Counted from the first letter of the stretch, positions 44,848 through 56,681 are shown. The stretch: DNA of 64,000 nt from Populus alba (GCF_005239225.2 NC_133287.1:13373493-13437492); one strand, 5' to 3'. Numbers and translations: made by a program. The notes: a model not told the origin generated them from the letters alone.

Positions 44848-46928
44848 AGCATCCGCAAAAATGGTTCCCCTCCCTTCCTAGATGGGTGAATCTAATTTCT
44901 TCAAATTCCTTTGCTAGCATGGATAGGTATTCCTGGTACGGCCTCAACTTTTCCTCTTTGGTTTGCCATTCCCCTTTGACCTGGCAGATGATCAACATTG
45001 AATCCCCATATACATCTATCTTCTTTATCTTTAACTCCAATGCCGCTTCTAAACCGAGTATACAAGCTTCGTACTCAGCTGTATTGTTGGTGCACTCAAA
45101 ATGTAGTTTGACCGAAACTGGGTATTGTTTCTTATTAGGAGAGATTATTACCGCCCCTGCCCCGTTACCATGTACATTTACTGCCCCGTCAAAAAACATG
45201 GTCCACCAATCTGTCTTCTCTTCTTCCTTTTCTATTGACGATATATCTTCATCAGGGAAATCAAAATCCAAAGGTTCGTAATCTTCAACAGCATTATCGG
45301 CCAGATGGTCTGCAATGGCACTCCCTTTTACGGCTTTCCTTGTCATGTACACTATGTCATATTCTGCCAATAAAACCTGCCACCTTGCAATTCGACTTGA
45401 GAGAAAAGGCTTATTACAAATATACCTCAGAGGATCCAATTTTGAAATCAACCAAGTGGTATAGTATAACATGTAATGTCGCAACCTCTTTGCCGCCCAC
45501 ACCAATGCACAACACAGCTTTTCTATCTCCGTGTATCTGGACTCACATTCAGTGAATTTCTTACTCAAGTAATAAATAGCTCTTTCCTTCCTTCCGGTTT
45601 CATCATGCTGACCCAATACACATCCCATGGCTACTTCAGTTACGGTTAGATATAATACTAGAGGTTTCCCTGATACAGGAGGTACCAGCAAAGGTGGATT
45701 TTGTAAATAATGCTTGATTTTATTGAATGCCTCCTCACACTCCTCATTCCAGGTTCTCGGGTTCTTTTTTCTTAGTAGTCGGAATATAGGCTCGCATGTT
45801 GTTGTTAGCTGAGCTATAAATCGAGCAATGTAATTCAACCTTCCCAAGAATCCTCTTACTTCTTTCTCCGTCTTAGGGGATGACATAGCTTGAATGGCCC
45901 TTACTTTGTCTGGATCCACCTCTATGCCTCTATCGCTTACCACAAATCCCAACAGCTTGCCCGATTTAACTCCGAATGAACATTTTGCAGGATTAAGCCT
46001 TAGTTCATACTTCCTCAACCTCTCAAATAACTTCCTTAAAACTTCCACATGATCTTGTTCCTTTTTAGACTTGGCAATCATATCATCTACATACACCTCA
46101 ATTTCTTTGTGCATCATGTCGTGGAATAGAGTCACCATTGCTCTTTGATATGTTGCACCCGCATTCTTTAACCCAAATGGCATGACCTTGTAGCAGTAGG
46201 TCCCCCAAGGTGTGATAAAAGTTGTTTTTGCCTTATCCTCGGGAGCCATTTTTATTTGATTGTATCCTGAAAAACCGTCCATAAAGGAATAAGTGGAACT
46301 TCGGGCAGCGTTATCCACTAAAACATCTATGTGTGGTAGAGGAAAATCATCCTTAGGACTAGCTCTATTCAAATTCCGAAAATCTACACAAACTCTAATC
46401 TTCCCTTCCTTCTTAGGCACCACAACAATGTTAGATACCCATTGCGGATATCTAACTACTTCTAGAAAGCCAGCATCCCATTGCTTTTCGAGTTCTGCCT
46501 TGACCTTGATCCAGACGTCCGGGTGGGCCCTCCTCAGTTTCTGCTTGACTGGCTTATACCCTTCTTCCAACGGTATCTTGTGTTCTACAATGCTTGTATC
46601 CAAACCGGGCATATCTTCATATGACCAAGCAAAGACATCCGAATATTCTTGTAATAGGGTGATCAGTTTTATCCTTTGTTCAGAAGTAATTAAGGTACCT
46701 ATTTTCAACTCTTTCCTGAGCTGACCATTGCCCACATTGATAGTTTCGAGTTCCTCGGTGGCAGGCTTCCAAGTCTGTTCCTGTTGTTCTACTAGCCTGG
46801 TGAATTCACTGATATTGCTTTCATCCCACTCTTCTTCTTCCATAGATATTACATGTTCGTTCAAGTTTGGCCATTTATTCTTGATGCTAGATGTATGTGA
46901 TGTTGTAGGAGATCCGCTTTCAGGATTC
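44816..46928 (-). CDS. Ogre-like reverse transcriptase-RNase H
   Basis: The open frame runs 46999-44816, but the predicted second exon starts at 46928 after an AG acceptor. Residue numbers refer to the 727-codon frame. RT carries PQWVSNIVVVPKKEG (about 185), VCVDFRNLNRA, FMDGFSGYNQI (about 240), MPFGLKNAGATYQRAM and the catalytic YVDD at 303-306. A gypsy RNase H region follows (about 440-540). A second, archaeal-type RNase H begins MFFDGAVNVHGNGAGAV (about 605) with NTAEYEACILGLEAAL and VYGDSMLI, a feature of the Tat/Ogre branch. The frame breaks at 44857-44861 (five A where four keep the frame), just before the end of this domain. Confidence 0.93.
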
Positions 46929-47140
46929 CTGAAAGCGGGAAGTGCTTGGTGTAAATGCATATATAAATAATCAATTTTTGAAAAAGTGCATGATCTCACA
47001 TTTATTCAAAGGGAAAAGGTGGGCTCCATGACAAACATAGAATCTAGCTGACATCATGAGCCTCGATTGTCAACTAGAGAAAACAAAGCAAGCATAAGCA
47101 AATGACAAAAACATTCTAAGGCAAACAAAGGTTGGTTTAC
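46929..47140 (-). other. Putative spliceosomal intron between protease and RT
   Basis: On the minus strand the gag-protease frame meets GTAAAC (donor at 47140), which contains its stop codon, and 212 bases later a CTTTCAG acceptor (46931-46929). Splicing joins AT to G and keeps the frame into the RT exon. An intron at this place is established for Ogre elements. Seen: the sites and phase. Inferred: that splicing occurs. Confidence 0.75.
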
Positions 47141-50100
47141 ATTTTGAAAACCACTGGAGCTTCTTGTGTCACCCAATTCTGAAACTTTTCGCCTGGAGCC
47201 AGCTTGCGTACACAGGTCTTGGCGGAGACTTCTTCTAGTGTATGGATAGTCAGTTGTGGCAGCACTTCATCTTCTTTTCTTGCTATTTCTTTCGCATCAC
47301 CTTTTTCCTTCTCCTTCCCCTCCAAGGTGTTTATGCTCATATTTGCCAACTCTAGACCCAGGCTTTCAGCTCCCTTATCATGTTGCACTATGTATGCAGC
47401 TCTTGGGAATGATACGCTAAGGGGAGGGATTTCCAGCTGTTCTTCTTCAAGATCTCTTCCTTTAATTCTAGCCATCCTTCTTGTCCTTCTCCGATCAGCA
47501 GCCCAACGATAATCTTCTTGGTTAGGTTGATATCCTAGCCCAAATCTTTGATCAGCCTTTCTCTTCCTTGCCAGATTAACCCCTTCTGGTATTCCGCAAG
47601 CGAGGTTATATCGACGGGGGACCCCACGGTTCAAGAAACATAGACTTGCCATCCTGGCTGCTTCTGAGATCCTTGGTCTTCTTAACACGGTGTTTTCTGG
47701 TACCCAGTCAGTGTTCACGATCTCAAAAGCATGGATATTGTTATCCTTGCAATCCTCCGCTTCGATGAAAGGCACAGCCACATTCTTTGTCATGGCTATT
47801 GCCTCCTCAGCCCTGACGGTTACTAACATCCCATTCATGATGTACTTCAAACATTGGTGTAATGATGAAGCTACTGCCCCCGCTGCGTGGATCCAAGGTC
47901 TTCCCAACAACATACTATAGGAAGGGTGAATATCCATAACCTGAAGTGTCACTAGGAACATCCGCGGTCCCACATATAGCTCCACTTCTAAAGTCCCAAG
48001 TATTGGCCTAGGTGAGCCATCATATGCTCTAGCCATCATAGTACTTGGCTTCATATGAGATTCATCAATCGGCATTTCTTCTAAAATGTGCTTTGGCAAT
48101 ACGTTCAGGGCCGAGCCATTATCGACGAGCACCTTCCCTACGAGGCAGTCTTTGCACCTAACCGTGATGTATAAAGGCTTGTTGTGTCCGGTACCTTCAG
48201 CATCAAGCTCATCAGCCGTGAAGTAGAGGTAATCAGTTGCATGGATCCTCCCCACTAAATGCTCCATAGTTTTATGCTCAATGTCCTGAGGTACATATGC
48301 CTCATTTAATACCTTTTGCAAGGCATTCCGATGCGGCTCAGAGCTGAGTATCAAGGACATAAGGGAGATCCGAGCTGGAGTCTTTTTTAGTTGATCCACT
48401 ATGCAATATTCGCTATGCTTGATCAACTTCAAAAATTCATTTGATTCCTCTTCCGTTACTGGCTTATTAACTTCTGGTGCTTTGTCCAGATCTACCACTT
48501 CTTTACCCTTTTCCTTCCTCCATTCTTCAGGCGTAAAGCAACGACCACTTCTGGTCAAACCACTTATCTCCGTTTGGAACAAAGGAAGAGGAGCTCGAAC
48601 GTTGGAGGCATACCCATAATTGTACGGCATGGCATTGTGATTCTCTTTTGTGCAGGACGGTTTAACCAAGATCAGCCTTGGGGGCCCGTTAGCAGTCTGT
48701 TGAACCCTGCAAACTCCTGCCATCTGATCTTGACCTTCCGTCATACTTACTTCACACCTGCTCTCCATTGGTTCAATCCTTAATTGTCCCATCCTCAACA
48801 TTTTAGCAATCTTTTCGCAAAACTCGGTGCAATCCTCAATGTGATGTCCTTCTCTTCCATGGAACTCACAGTAGTCCCCCCTCTCTAATCGGCTTACCTC
48901 CTTCACCGCTAGAAATCCTGATTGTACTAACATGACGTACAACCTTTTCATCGGCACCTTCAACACCTTGCATTGATTTCCCACTTCGATCATGCCTATT
49001 CCGCCACTGTTTGGAACATGTTTAGGCAATGGGTTTGAATTAACATTGGGCTGGTCTTCGAAGGATACCCATCCTAACTTAATAAGCTCCAATAACCTCT
49101 TCTTGAATGCATAGCAGGTTTCAATCCCATGCTCAGGATTACCCCCGTGGTACTCGCAAGTCAAATCGGGCTTGTACCAAATTGGGAATGGTGGTTGTAG
49201 CGGTAGTGTAGGGATAGGAGCTACTTGCCCAATGCTTAAAAGTTTGGCATACATGTCCTTCAAAGGCATGGGTAATGGTGGCAATTGTTCTGAGGTGTAT
49301 CCTGAGTGGGGTCTTTGGCAGTGATTTTGATAGTTTGGTTGGGTATTTGTTCGGTTAGGTGAAAAAGATTGGTTAAAGTTTATGCGCGGGGATTGAGAGG
49401 TAGGTGCTTGTGGGCTGTGGAAATTTACTTTCTTGCCTTTATATCCGCCTTCCAAATTGTTAACATCCCCTTCTCTTTTCCTTCCCATAAAACCTTTCTT
49501 CTCTAAAGGCTCTGCTATGCGCCCTGCTTTAATTCCTTGCTCGATTCTTTCCGCCACACGTACAACATCATAGAAATGTTGAGATGAGCTACCCATTAAA
49601 TGCTCATAGTAAGGTGCCTTGAATGTATTGGCGAACAAAGTCACCATCTCCGTTTCTATCAAAGGGGGTTGCACGTGCGTGGCCTCGTCCCTCCATCTTT
49701 GTGCATAAGCCCTCACTGACTCTTGGTTTCTCTTTTCCATCGACATGAGGCTCGTTCGATCTGGAGCAATTTCCAAATTGAACTTGTATTGCTTTAGGAA
49801 AGCCTCCACCAAATCCTTCCATTTCTTAATCTTGACATTATCCAGCCTCATGTACCAACTTAGCGCAGATCCCGATAGACTGTCTTGGAAGAAGTAGATC
49901 ATTAACTTATCGTCATGAATTACTTCAGCCATCTTGTTGCAATAAGATCGAAGGTGTGTGTTTGGGCATTCCAACCCAGTATACCTTATAAACTCTGGTA
50001 TCCTAAAATCTTTTGGTACCGTGAGGTTAGGTACCAAGCATATTTCCGACGTTCGCAGGGGGTCAAACCAAACATTTCCCTCGACTGCTCTTAACCTTTC

Positions 50101-50439
50101 TTCTAATGCTGATATCTTGTCATCATTCACAAAACCCGTGGACCTATTATCGGAAGGCCCCTCGGCTGTTAAATCTACAGTGATATGAGCTTGAGGGGGC
50201 TGAATGGGAATAACAGGTGTAAAGTGCTGCCCCGTTGCTGAATCTACCCCCATGTTCTGAGATACCCCCGGGACAGGGGCCGACGGTGCTCCTATAGGTG
50301 GTTGGGTAGATGTTCCCTCCCCATTCTTGGCTTTTAAAAGTTGCTCAAGCAGATTGGTCAACCGGGAAACTTCATTTTTCACGGATTCCAACTCGGTCTG
50401 GTAGTGTGACTCTAACTGAGCTCTTTCTTCGTTTTCCAT
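47137..50439 (-). CDS. Ogre-like gag-protease
   Basis: An intact frame of 1100 codons. N-terminal coiled coil (about 1-40), a variable Pro-rich part, then the gag core (about 125-310; FRIPEFIRYTGLECPNTHLR, SGSALSWYMRL, ESVRAYAQRWRDEA). Two zinc-finger-like sites follow: CEYHGGNPEHGIETC (about 428) and CEFHGREGHHIEDC (about 524). The protease spans about 755-855 with active site VDNGSALNVLP (DNGS at 773-776; the N in place of T/S is usual in this clade) and LLGRPWIH. The stop at 47137 is inside the putative intron, so unspliced RNA gives gag-protease only and spliced RNA extends into pol. The ATG at 50439 opens the frame. Confidence 0.94.
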   Translation of the reverse strand: MENEERAQLESHYQTELESVKNEVSRLTNLLEQLLKAKNGEGTSTQPPIGAPSAPVPGVSQNMGVDSATGQHFTPVIPIQPPQAHITVDLTAEGPSDNRSTGFVNDDKISALEERLRAVEGNVWFDPLRTSEICLVPNLTVPKDFRIPEFIRYTGLECPNTHLRSYCNKMAEVIHDDKLMIYFFQDSLSGSALSWYMRLDNVKIKKWKDLVEAFLKQYKFNLEIAPDRTSLMSMEKRNQESVRAYAQRWRDEATHVQPPLIETEMVTLFANTFKAPYYEHLMGSSSQHFYDVVRVAERIEQGIKAGRIAEPLEKKGFMGRKREGDVNNLEGGYKGKKVNFHSPQAPTSQSPRINFNQSFSPNRTNTQPNYQNHCQRPHSGYTSEQLPPLPMPLKDMYAKLLSIGQVAPIPTLPLQPPFPIWYKPDLTCEYHGGNPEHGIETCYAFKKRLLELIKLGWVSFEDQPNVNSNPLPKHVPNSGGIGMIEVGNQCKVLKVPMKRLYVMLVQSGFLAVKEVSRLERGDYCEFHGREGHHIEDCTEFCEKIAKMLRMGQLRIEPMESRCEVSMTEGQDQMAGVCRVQQTANGPPRLILVKPSCTKENHNAMPYNYGYASNVRAPLPLFQTEISGLTRSGRCFTPEEWRKEKGKEVVDLDKAPEVNKPVTEEESNEFLKLIKHSEYCIVDQLKKTPARISLMSLILSSEPHRNALQKVLNEAYVPQDIEHKTMEHLVGRIHATDYLYFTADELDAEGTGHNKPLYITVRCKDCLVGKVLVDNGSALNVLPKHILEEMPIDESHMKPSTMMARAYDGSPRPILGTLEVELYVGPRMFLVTLQVMDIHPSYSMLLGRPWIHAAGAVASSLHQCLKYIMNGMLVTVRAEEAIAMTKNVAVPFIEAEDCKDNNIHAFEIVNTDWVPENTVLRRPRISEAARMASLCFLNRGVPRRYNLACGIPEGVNLARKRKADQRFGLGYQPNQEDYRWAADRRRTRRMARIKGRDLEEEQLEIPPLSVSFPRAAYIVQHDKGAESLGLELANMSINTLEGKEKEKGDAKEIARKEDEVLPQLTIHTLEEVSAKTCVRKLAPGEKFQNWVTQEAPVVFKM

Positions 50440-50745
50440 TCTTGATCTGGACCGGGTTTGGTGGACTCTGGATGTGGGACCTATGTTTCACGATCTGGAG
50501 ATGCATGCATAGATGTATGAGAAAATGTATGATTGTGATGGATGCATGCATGTTTTATTGTGAACGAAAAATAACCATCCCATTATAAGCATTCTCTTGT
50601 CACATTGCTTTGATAGAAGTTCTGCCTTTCGAGTCGTTTTGCTAGAATCATGTTCACCAAGAGACAGATTTTGCATAAGAAGATGGGTCAACGCCCTTTT
50701 CATTAATGCTTGGATAAAAATACATTTTTAAAAAAATACAACATG
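50440..50745. other. Spacer between Ogre ORF1 and gag
   Basis: 306 bases with no coding frame of note; contains several ATGCATG-type repeats near 50500-50550. Confidence 0.6.
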
Positions 50746-52833
50746 CTAATCTCTTTCCTCCATAAACTCCTTAGCCAAAGGTAAGAAAGCAAAGCCGCGG
50801 TTCTCAATCTTTCCTAAAAAGGCATCGGTTTCGGCTAGGCTTCGGCGATAGCGAATGATGTCTCCTCCCACATTCCGTGCATTGATTCTAATAATTCGAG
50901 CATGTGCAGCAGCTTCATCCATTTGCTCATCGGTTTTGGTCATTTTTTCTATGAGCAACATGTTTGTTCTGTTCAAAGCACTGTTGTTGGCGTCGATTCG
51001 ATCCTTGTGCTTTTCCGTTGCTACTAGCTTCTCGTCCAAATACTTCGACTTTTCGCGTTCTTTGTCGAGCTTTATCCTTGCAACTTTTATCTCACTCCTC
51101 TTGGCTGCTAACTCCGCTTTATCATCCTCGAATCCTCCCCTTTTGCTTTCCAACTCTATATATTTCTTATTCAAATCCTTATACCTCTTAATCCTATCCA
51201 TTAGTTCGAATTGCACTTGCACAAATTTTTCTTGGTAATATTTTGCACTTTCTTGGCAATCGCTAAAGTCCATCTCCATTGCTTCAAGTTCAGAACAACT
51301 TTGCATCCAATCCAAACTCAACCCTTTAAGCTCCTTCTCACTCCTTTCCCTAGCAATCTTCTCCTCAACCAACTTTAACTCAAGCTTGGTTATTTTCGCA
51401 TCTCTAGACTATATTTGCTCATCTAGAAATGTTCTCCTTTTATCATCTTCTAGCATCATTCCTTCCAACGTCGCTTTCTCAATTCACCGTTAACCCTCTT
51501 TCTTTTGAGGGGTTCCTCTATGGTTTGAGGAGATTTGACTTCTACACGAGGCATGGCTGAAGCAGCTAAATCATCTTCAATATTAACCTCTTTTCCCTTA
51601 ATAGGCTCCTCTATAGCGCAAGGCATGGCTGAAGCAGCTGAGGCTCTCCATTTTACATATCCTTCGCTCACACTTGGATCTCTCAAACCTTCTATTTCCA
51701 CCAACACTAGATGCTTCCAATCTTGTTTGATGATCTCCAAAACTTCTTTTGCCATGGGATCTTTGAACAGACCAAAGAATTGAGCAATTCCCATAGTTCT
51801 GGGAACAAACTGTATGCCCCCGAATTGTCTTACCACTAAAGTCGGAGCATAACTCACATAACCCGTAATCCCCACCAATGGTACCCAATGCCTTTGTCCA
51901 CAACTCATTAGGACCTTCGTTGTTGTTACCCATGGTGCTCTCCATTTAAAATCGCTATTAGGTAATCCTTCCAATTTATCAACCCAACCCTGGTTGTCTA
52001 GATCTCCCCATTCTTCTTCTTCCACAATCTTTAGGGGTTTTTGAGTGAACCACCAAAAATTATTGAAAACAGGTTTCTTTGTTTCGATATGGCTCACCAT
52101 CCAAATATACAACAGTTGCGTGCAGCATCTCATTGCTCCTTTTCCAGCTTTTCTACAATGGTTAAGTGTCAAAAATGTTTCGGCTAAGATAGCAACCACT
52201 GGATTGATCTGTGTGTTCTCATACTCCACATAAGCAGCGGCGGCCTCCAAGCTTACTAAACCAGTCTGACTTGGGAACAACACAAGGCCAAATATACCTA
52301 AGGCAATCAATCTCTCTTTTTCTACTTCTGACTCCTTTTCCAACTCTAGCATCCTCCATTTCAAACCGGTGCCATTCTTTTCCAGAAACTTTTCCAAGTT
52401 GGAGATTCTGAGCAGTTTTTGACAGCTCAGGGATGATCTTGTCGGATCTCAAAGGAGAATAAATCCGATACAGGTCATTCGGAAACTCGGTCAACAATCC
52501 ATATTCCTCAATCGTGGGGCACAAGTCCACGCTTCCAAAGGAGAAACATCGGTATTCTGGATCCCAAAAATGAACTAAGGCTCGCACAGCTGGGCTTAAA
52601 ACTTCTACCTTTGCGATTTCCATCAAACGTCCGTATTTCCTAAAAAATGCATCTTTATCCACATTCTGAAAATGAGTCGTTAACTTGTTCACCTCATTCA
52701 ATATGCAATTCAGGTTCTTGATTGGCGACATCTTCTTAGCATCGCTTCTAAGGCAGTCTCCTTCAATCAATTGTGATAGTTCAGAATTCTTTCCATACTC
52801 TATGGAAGGTTTGGTGATGGTCATTTCGTTCAC
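50746..52833 (-). pseudogene. Ogre ORF1 (plant-mobile-domain-like plus coiled coil), frameshifted
   Basis: About 690 codons in three pieces: 52833-52219 (its last part in the wrong frame), 52397-51456 and 51372-50746. The N-terminal piece has VRALVHFWDPEYRCFSFGSV and PTIEEYGLLTEFP, a pattern shared by the plant-mobile-domain/DUF7745 group found in Ogre ORF1 and some host proteins. The last piece is a long, charged coiled coil (about 160 residues). One break lies at 52416-52420 (five T where four keep the frame), a second near 51480, and there is an in-frame TAG near 51405. ORF1 function is unknown. Confidence 0.85.
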
Positions 52834-53340
52834 AAATCCTGCAATTCAAAATGCATGGGGGGTTAGTCTTGTTTCGATGCAAAAGATTTATATCGGAACA
52901 TACACCCTAAGGATAGGTTCTAGTTCTTTTACGTGAGACATAGGGTAGGTTTATTACTAGGTCTCTAAAAAGAGGGTCTCTTGCTGTTCCAGTGATCACC
53001 CTCGTAAAGGCGATATGGAGGTCCAGCAGATAGTGGGATGGCACGTGTACCAATCACTATCAGTCTAAACACTCAGCAAAGAGTTGGGGTTTACACAAAC
53101 TTAAGCCTTGACTCAAGTCATAAGGCAAGCTGCTAGTCCCCCACTTAAACTTAGAGTTACATGTGTGTGCCCTCCAAAACATAATAATAATAATAAAGTG
53201 ATGCATGACTATGGCATGTATTATAGGATGTAAGGATATATGCTAAAGCTTTTAAACAAAACATCATAAGAAAACAAAAACCAATAACATATAACATAAA
53301 CAAACAAACAAAAACAAACAAATCAAGCTTAGTCCTAACA
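52834..53340. other. Ogre 5' leader
   Basis: Untranslated region between PBS and ORF1; contains an AATAATAATAATAA microsatellite near 53183. No coding signal. Confidence 0.7.
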
Positions 53341-53358
53341 TCCCCAGTGGAGTCGCCA
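53341..53358 (-). other. Ogre-like primer binding site
   Basis: Minus-strand TGGCGACTCCACTGGGGA, three bases after the 5' LTR end. This is the PBS type reported for Ogre elements (tRNA-Arg primer). Confidence 0.85.
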
Positions 53359-53361
53359 TTC

Positions 53362-55199
53362 TGTCACACCCCATAAAAAAATTTTTTAAGGGCACGACAT
53401 CGGCTGGCGATTTTCGTTGTGTTCTAAGGATTTGGTTCTTTGGAGTCGCCACCTAGTATTTGGTCACTAGGAACCCTAACTGGTCTTTCAGAGATTCTAA
53501 GGCAAGGGACTGGTTGCGTAAAGGGAAGGTACTAGCACCCCTAGTACGCCCTACCTAAGGTAAGCTGCTTGGTGTTTGGTTTGCTCTATAGTCTATGTGG
53601 TGTTGGCGTTTTCTAAACCCGTCAATTCGTAAATCGCAAGGAAAAGAGAATAAAAAGAACGAAGAAAATTTCACAATTCCTAAAAAATTACTTTTCACGG
53701 CTCGTAAACCGTGGAGAAAAAAAAAATAATTTTGAAATATCCTCGATTGCAGCCAAAGCTTCTTTCAAACATGTGCGTTGATTTATTACTCCCGATAATA
53801 TTTTGGATGTTCGTCCTTTTAAGGATTTCTTCATCCAAACATTAGCGGTGAACAATAATCACAACTTCTCCTCCCAAAATAAGATTTTTATATTTTTTTG
53901 GAATATTGGCCCATACCCTTTGGAGTTTTACAAACGGGTTGTAAAATCCACAAATGCAAAAAATGATTTTTGTGTTTAAGAAATCTATGCGAAAACACAT
54001 TTTCAAAGCTTCCAATATTTTTTTTTTTTATAAAAAGAACATTCAAAACAGGCTAGTGTATTGGCCGTATGCATGAAAACAAAACATTTTTTTTTTTTTT
54101 ACGAAAACAGGTGTTTTTTTTTAAATACTGAAATTATATCCCCATAGTATAAAAAAAACAACTCAATATATACCAAGAACAACAATATATTTTTTTTACT
54201 TTTCAAATTTTTTTTTTTTTTTTTTTTTTATTTTTTTTTTTATTTTTTAAAAAAAAAAAAAATATATATACACACACATGCATAATATAATAATATAATA
54301 ATATAATATAATATATTAAATGGGCTGGGCCGGCCCAATTAATTGGGCCGGACTCCAGCCCCCAAAAGACGTTTGGGGACCGGACTCGCAATCTGGGCCA
54401 GACCGGCCCAGCCCCAAATCATTGGGCCAGACCCTGTCTGGCCCAAAAGAAAAAAAGAAATGAACGGGGGGGAATTATTTTCCCCCCATGCCTCCTGCAT
54501 GCAGAAACGATTCTGCATGCAGGAGGCCAAACCACGCCGGCCTCACAATAAAATGCAGGGGGGTCAGGATGGCGTACCTGGCGCGGCGGAGACGGTGGCT
54601 TGCTGGCGGTGCTGCGGTGGAGCGGCTCGTGGATGGCGGTTTAGGGCGGCGTTGCTGCTGTTTCAGTGGCGAAAAATTCTTCCTCCTCCCTTCTCCTTCG
54701 TTTTTTTTTTTCGTTCTCAGTGGCTGTCGGTTCTTGGTTTGGTTTTGGGTTTTTTTTTTTGGTTTCGGTTTCTTTCTTCTTGGTTTGTTTCTGCTCTTCT
54801 CTCTCTATTCGGGTCGTTCTCTCTCCTTCTCTCTCCCGGTCCTCTCTCTCTCAACTGTCTCGGTTTTTTTGTTGTTTTTTTTTTTTCGGGTCACTCCATC
54901 GGTCCTCCTCCCTCTTCTCACTCTGCTTCTTCTCTATTTATAGGCAATATCGGGGCATGCATGGGGGAACAAGGCGTGCTGGTCGGCAGGCGCCGCTGCC
55001 AAGGTGCTTCTCTCGGGTTCGGTGGCGCGGCGGGTGGTCGGCCAGCGGCTTCGGCTTCGGGGGTCCCAAAGTGTGGGGCGTCGGGCCATGGCACGTGAGG
55101 AGAGAGGCGGGGACAAAAACCCCGGTTTTTCCTCTCCTCTGCTACGCCTGCGGGGGGAAGAAGAAGAGAAACAGTGCCGTTCAAAACGGCACCGTTTGG

Positions 55200-55237
<38 letters not shown>

Positions 55238-55971
55238 GCATGAAACGGCGTCGTTTTGGAGAAAACGCGCCGTTTCAATTAAATTTGGCGCCAGAAAATG
55301 CGCCAACGTTCACATCAGTCCCCAATTATTTTTGTGCCTTTCAATTACGTCCCTGACAATTTCGGTCTTGTCCGCCAAGTTGGCCGCCTTTTCCACTTTG
55401 GTCCTTGGCCTCTAAATTATGCAATTTAGCCCTCAATTGATCAATAAACTTCCAATTTCTTCAATTAGGCCCCTCAATCAACTCCAAACAGCCCCCCTAT
55501 CTTTGCGCCTTTTCCAAATTGGTCCCTGGTTTCGGATTTTCACAATTAAACCCCTAATTGGCCATTAAACTTCAATATTTATGCAATTAAACCCCTGATT
55601 TGACTTAATAAATTCCTAAAAAAATCAGAATTTGGCCCCAGGACTTTAATTTCTTCAATTTAAAGCCCAAAATTGACTTAAAAAAATCAATTTTCTTGCA
55701 ATCAAATCCCCTATAAATCCCAATAAAAAAAAACAATTAAACCCATAAACATCCAAATTTGGGCTTCTCTCCTCAAAATTCAAAATTTTCTTCTCAATAG
55801 GGTTCTCATCCTTCAAGAATATTTTGTCAAAAATCCAATCTTTGTATCTTTATACTCCTTGACCAATTTTCTGACCATTTTCCGAGCGCTTCTGCCTCTT
55901 GTCATTTTTCTAACCTTCTTTGGCTATTTATTTTATTTATTTTTGTGGGGACCCAAAAATGGGTTACAACA
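53362..55971 (-). repeat. Ogre-like 5' LTR
   Basis: 2610 bp; the same as the 3' LTR apart from homopolymer lengths and few substitutions (for example C/G in the TGATTT(C/G)ACTT stretch, 55602 region). The promoter box CCTATAAATAG on minus is at 54934-54942. Confidence 0.95.
54934..54942 (-). promoter_or_regulatory. TATA box of the Ogre-like 5' LTR
   Basis: TATAAATAG on the minus strand, followed by a GA-rich leader. It would start the genomic RNA roughly 30 bases downstream (near 54905), leaving about 1.5 kb of R-U5. The position is inferred. Confidence 0.6.
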
Positions 55972-55976
55972 GGATC
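55972..55976 (+). repeat. Target-site duplication, right copy (Ogre-like element)
   Basis: GGATC, matching 39288-39292. Confidence 0.9.
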
Positions 55977-56486
55977 CATGGAAAACACCACGATAACCAT
56001 TTAAACCCCCATTAAAGCTAAAGGAAAATTGCGAAGATAGAGCAGACTTGGAGCTAGAAGGATACTCTTAAGGCTGAGAATTAGAATTACCTTCATAAAA
56101 AACAAGAGCTTTGCCTTGAAATGTCTGATTTTGAGCCATCATTGCAGATACAAATGGGAATGCAGAATGAGTTTGCTCAATAGTGGCTTCTTCAGCAAGC
56201 AACTAAGACTGAAAATATGTAAGAGATAACACATTATCTTTGCCTCAAACCATGCACCTAAATGTGTTGTAGTCAGAAGGAACACCATCGAGAGCCAATA
56301 TCACAATATCATCATCTTCAAAATAAACTCCTACGGCAGAAAGATGGTCTCGAGCATCTTTGATCTTTGAAAGTGCCATGCGAGATAATTTGTATCATCA
56401 AGTTTGACTATCACAACAGTAGAAACCATAGGAAGCAAAGAAGTAATAGGAGATTGAACAATCTAGAGTTGAGAAGTAGTCACCAT
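55977..56486 (-). pseudogene. Copia P gag N-terminal part (inverted segment)
   Basis: Minus-strand gag starting at the ATG 56486-56484. It has VKLDDTNYLAWHFQ near 56430-56390, then jumps (internal deletion) to FEDDDIVILALDGVPSDYNT (about 56330-56270) and runs to NGGLNGYRGVFHGS at the Ogre insertion. Stops are present. It joins the gag C-terminal part at 39287. Confidence 0.82.
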
Positions 56487-56681
56487 TTTTTAGAATGCAT
56501 GAATTTAAAGTAGAAACTCAAAGAGTAAAAGAAGAATTTTTCAGTGAGACAATATATCAAATAGATAGTGGATATATCAAAGAGCATGAAAGAATTGCAT
56601 GAATGAGAAGATAATAAAGCCAGAAACAGAAGTAGAAACTAGAGAGTGCGGATGTAGAGGATCACAAGATCAAGCATTGAG
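56487..56681 (-). other. Copia P leader (inverted)
   Basis: Sequence between the inverted gag start and the inverted PBS-like 13-mer at 56682-56694. On the minus strand it follows the PBS as a normal copia leader would. Confidence 0.6.

Larger units (their letters stand above)
39293..55971 (-). mobile_element. Ogre/Tat-type Ty3/gypsy retrotransposon, 16.7 kb
   Basis: Complete element on the minus strand: 2.6-kb LTRs (TG...CA), 5-bp duplication, PBS of the type reported for Ogre elements (tRNA-Arg), an extra ORF1 before gag, gag-protease in one long frame, a putative intron, RT-RNase H with a second RNase H-like region, integrase, a long 3' region with tandem repeats, and a purine tract. Every one of these is a known Tat/Ogre feature. 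The two LTRs differ by few substitutions outside homopolymers, so the insertion is young. Three frame breaks (ORF1 twice, pol once) remain. Confidence 0.95.

Noticed and set aside
46293..46970. Plus-strand frames opposite Ogre pol and gag
   Set aside because: The minus strand has the conserved RT; the opposite frames show no domain.
39293..55971. Endogenous pararetrovirus or other viral insertion
   Set aside because: LTRs, target-site duplication, integrase and the domain order identify an LTR retrotransposon; no movement or coat protein features are seen.
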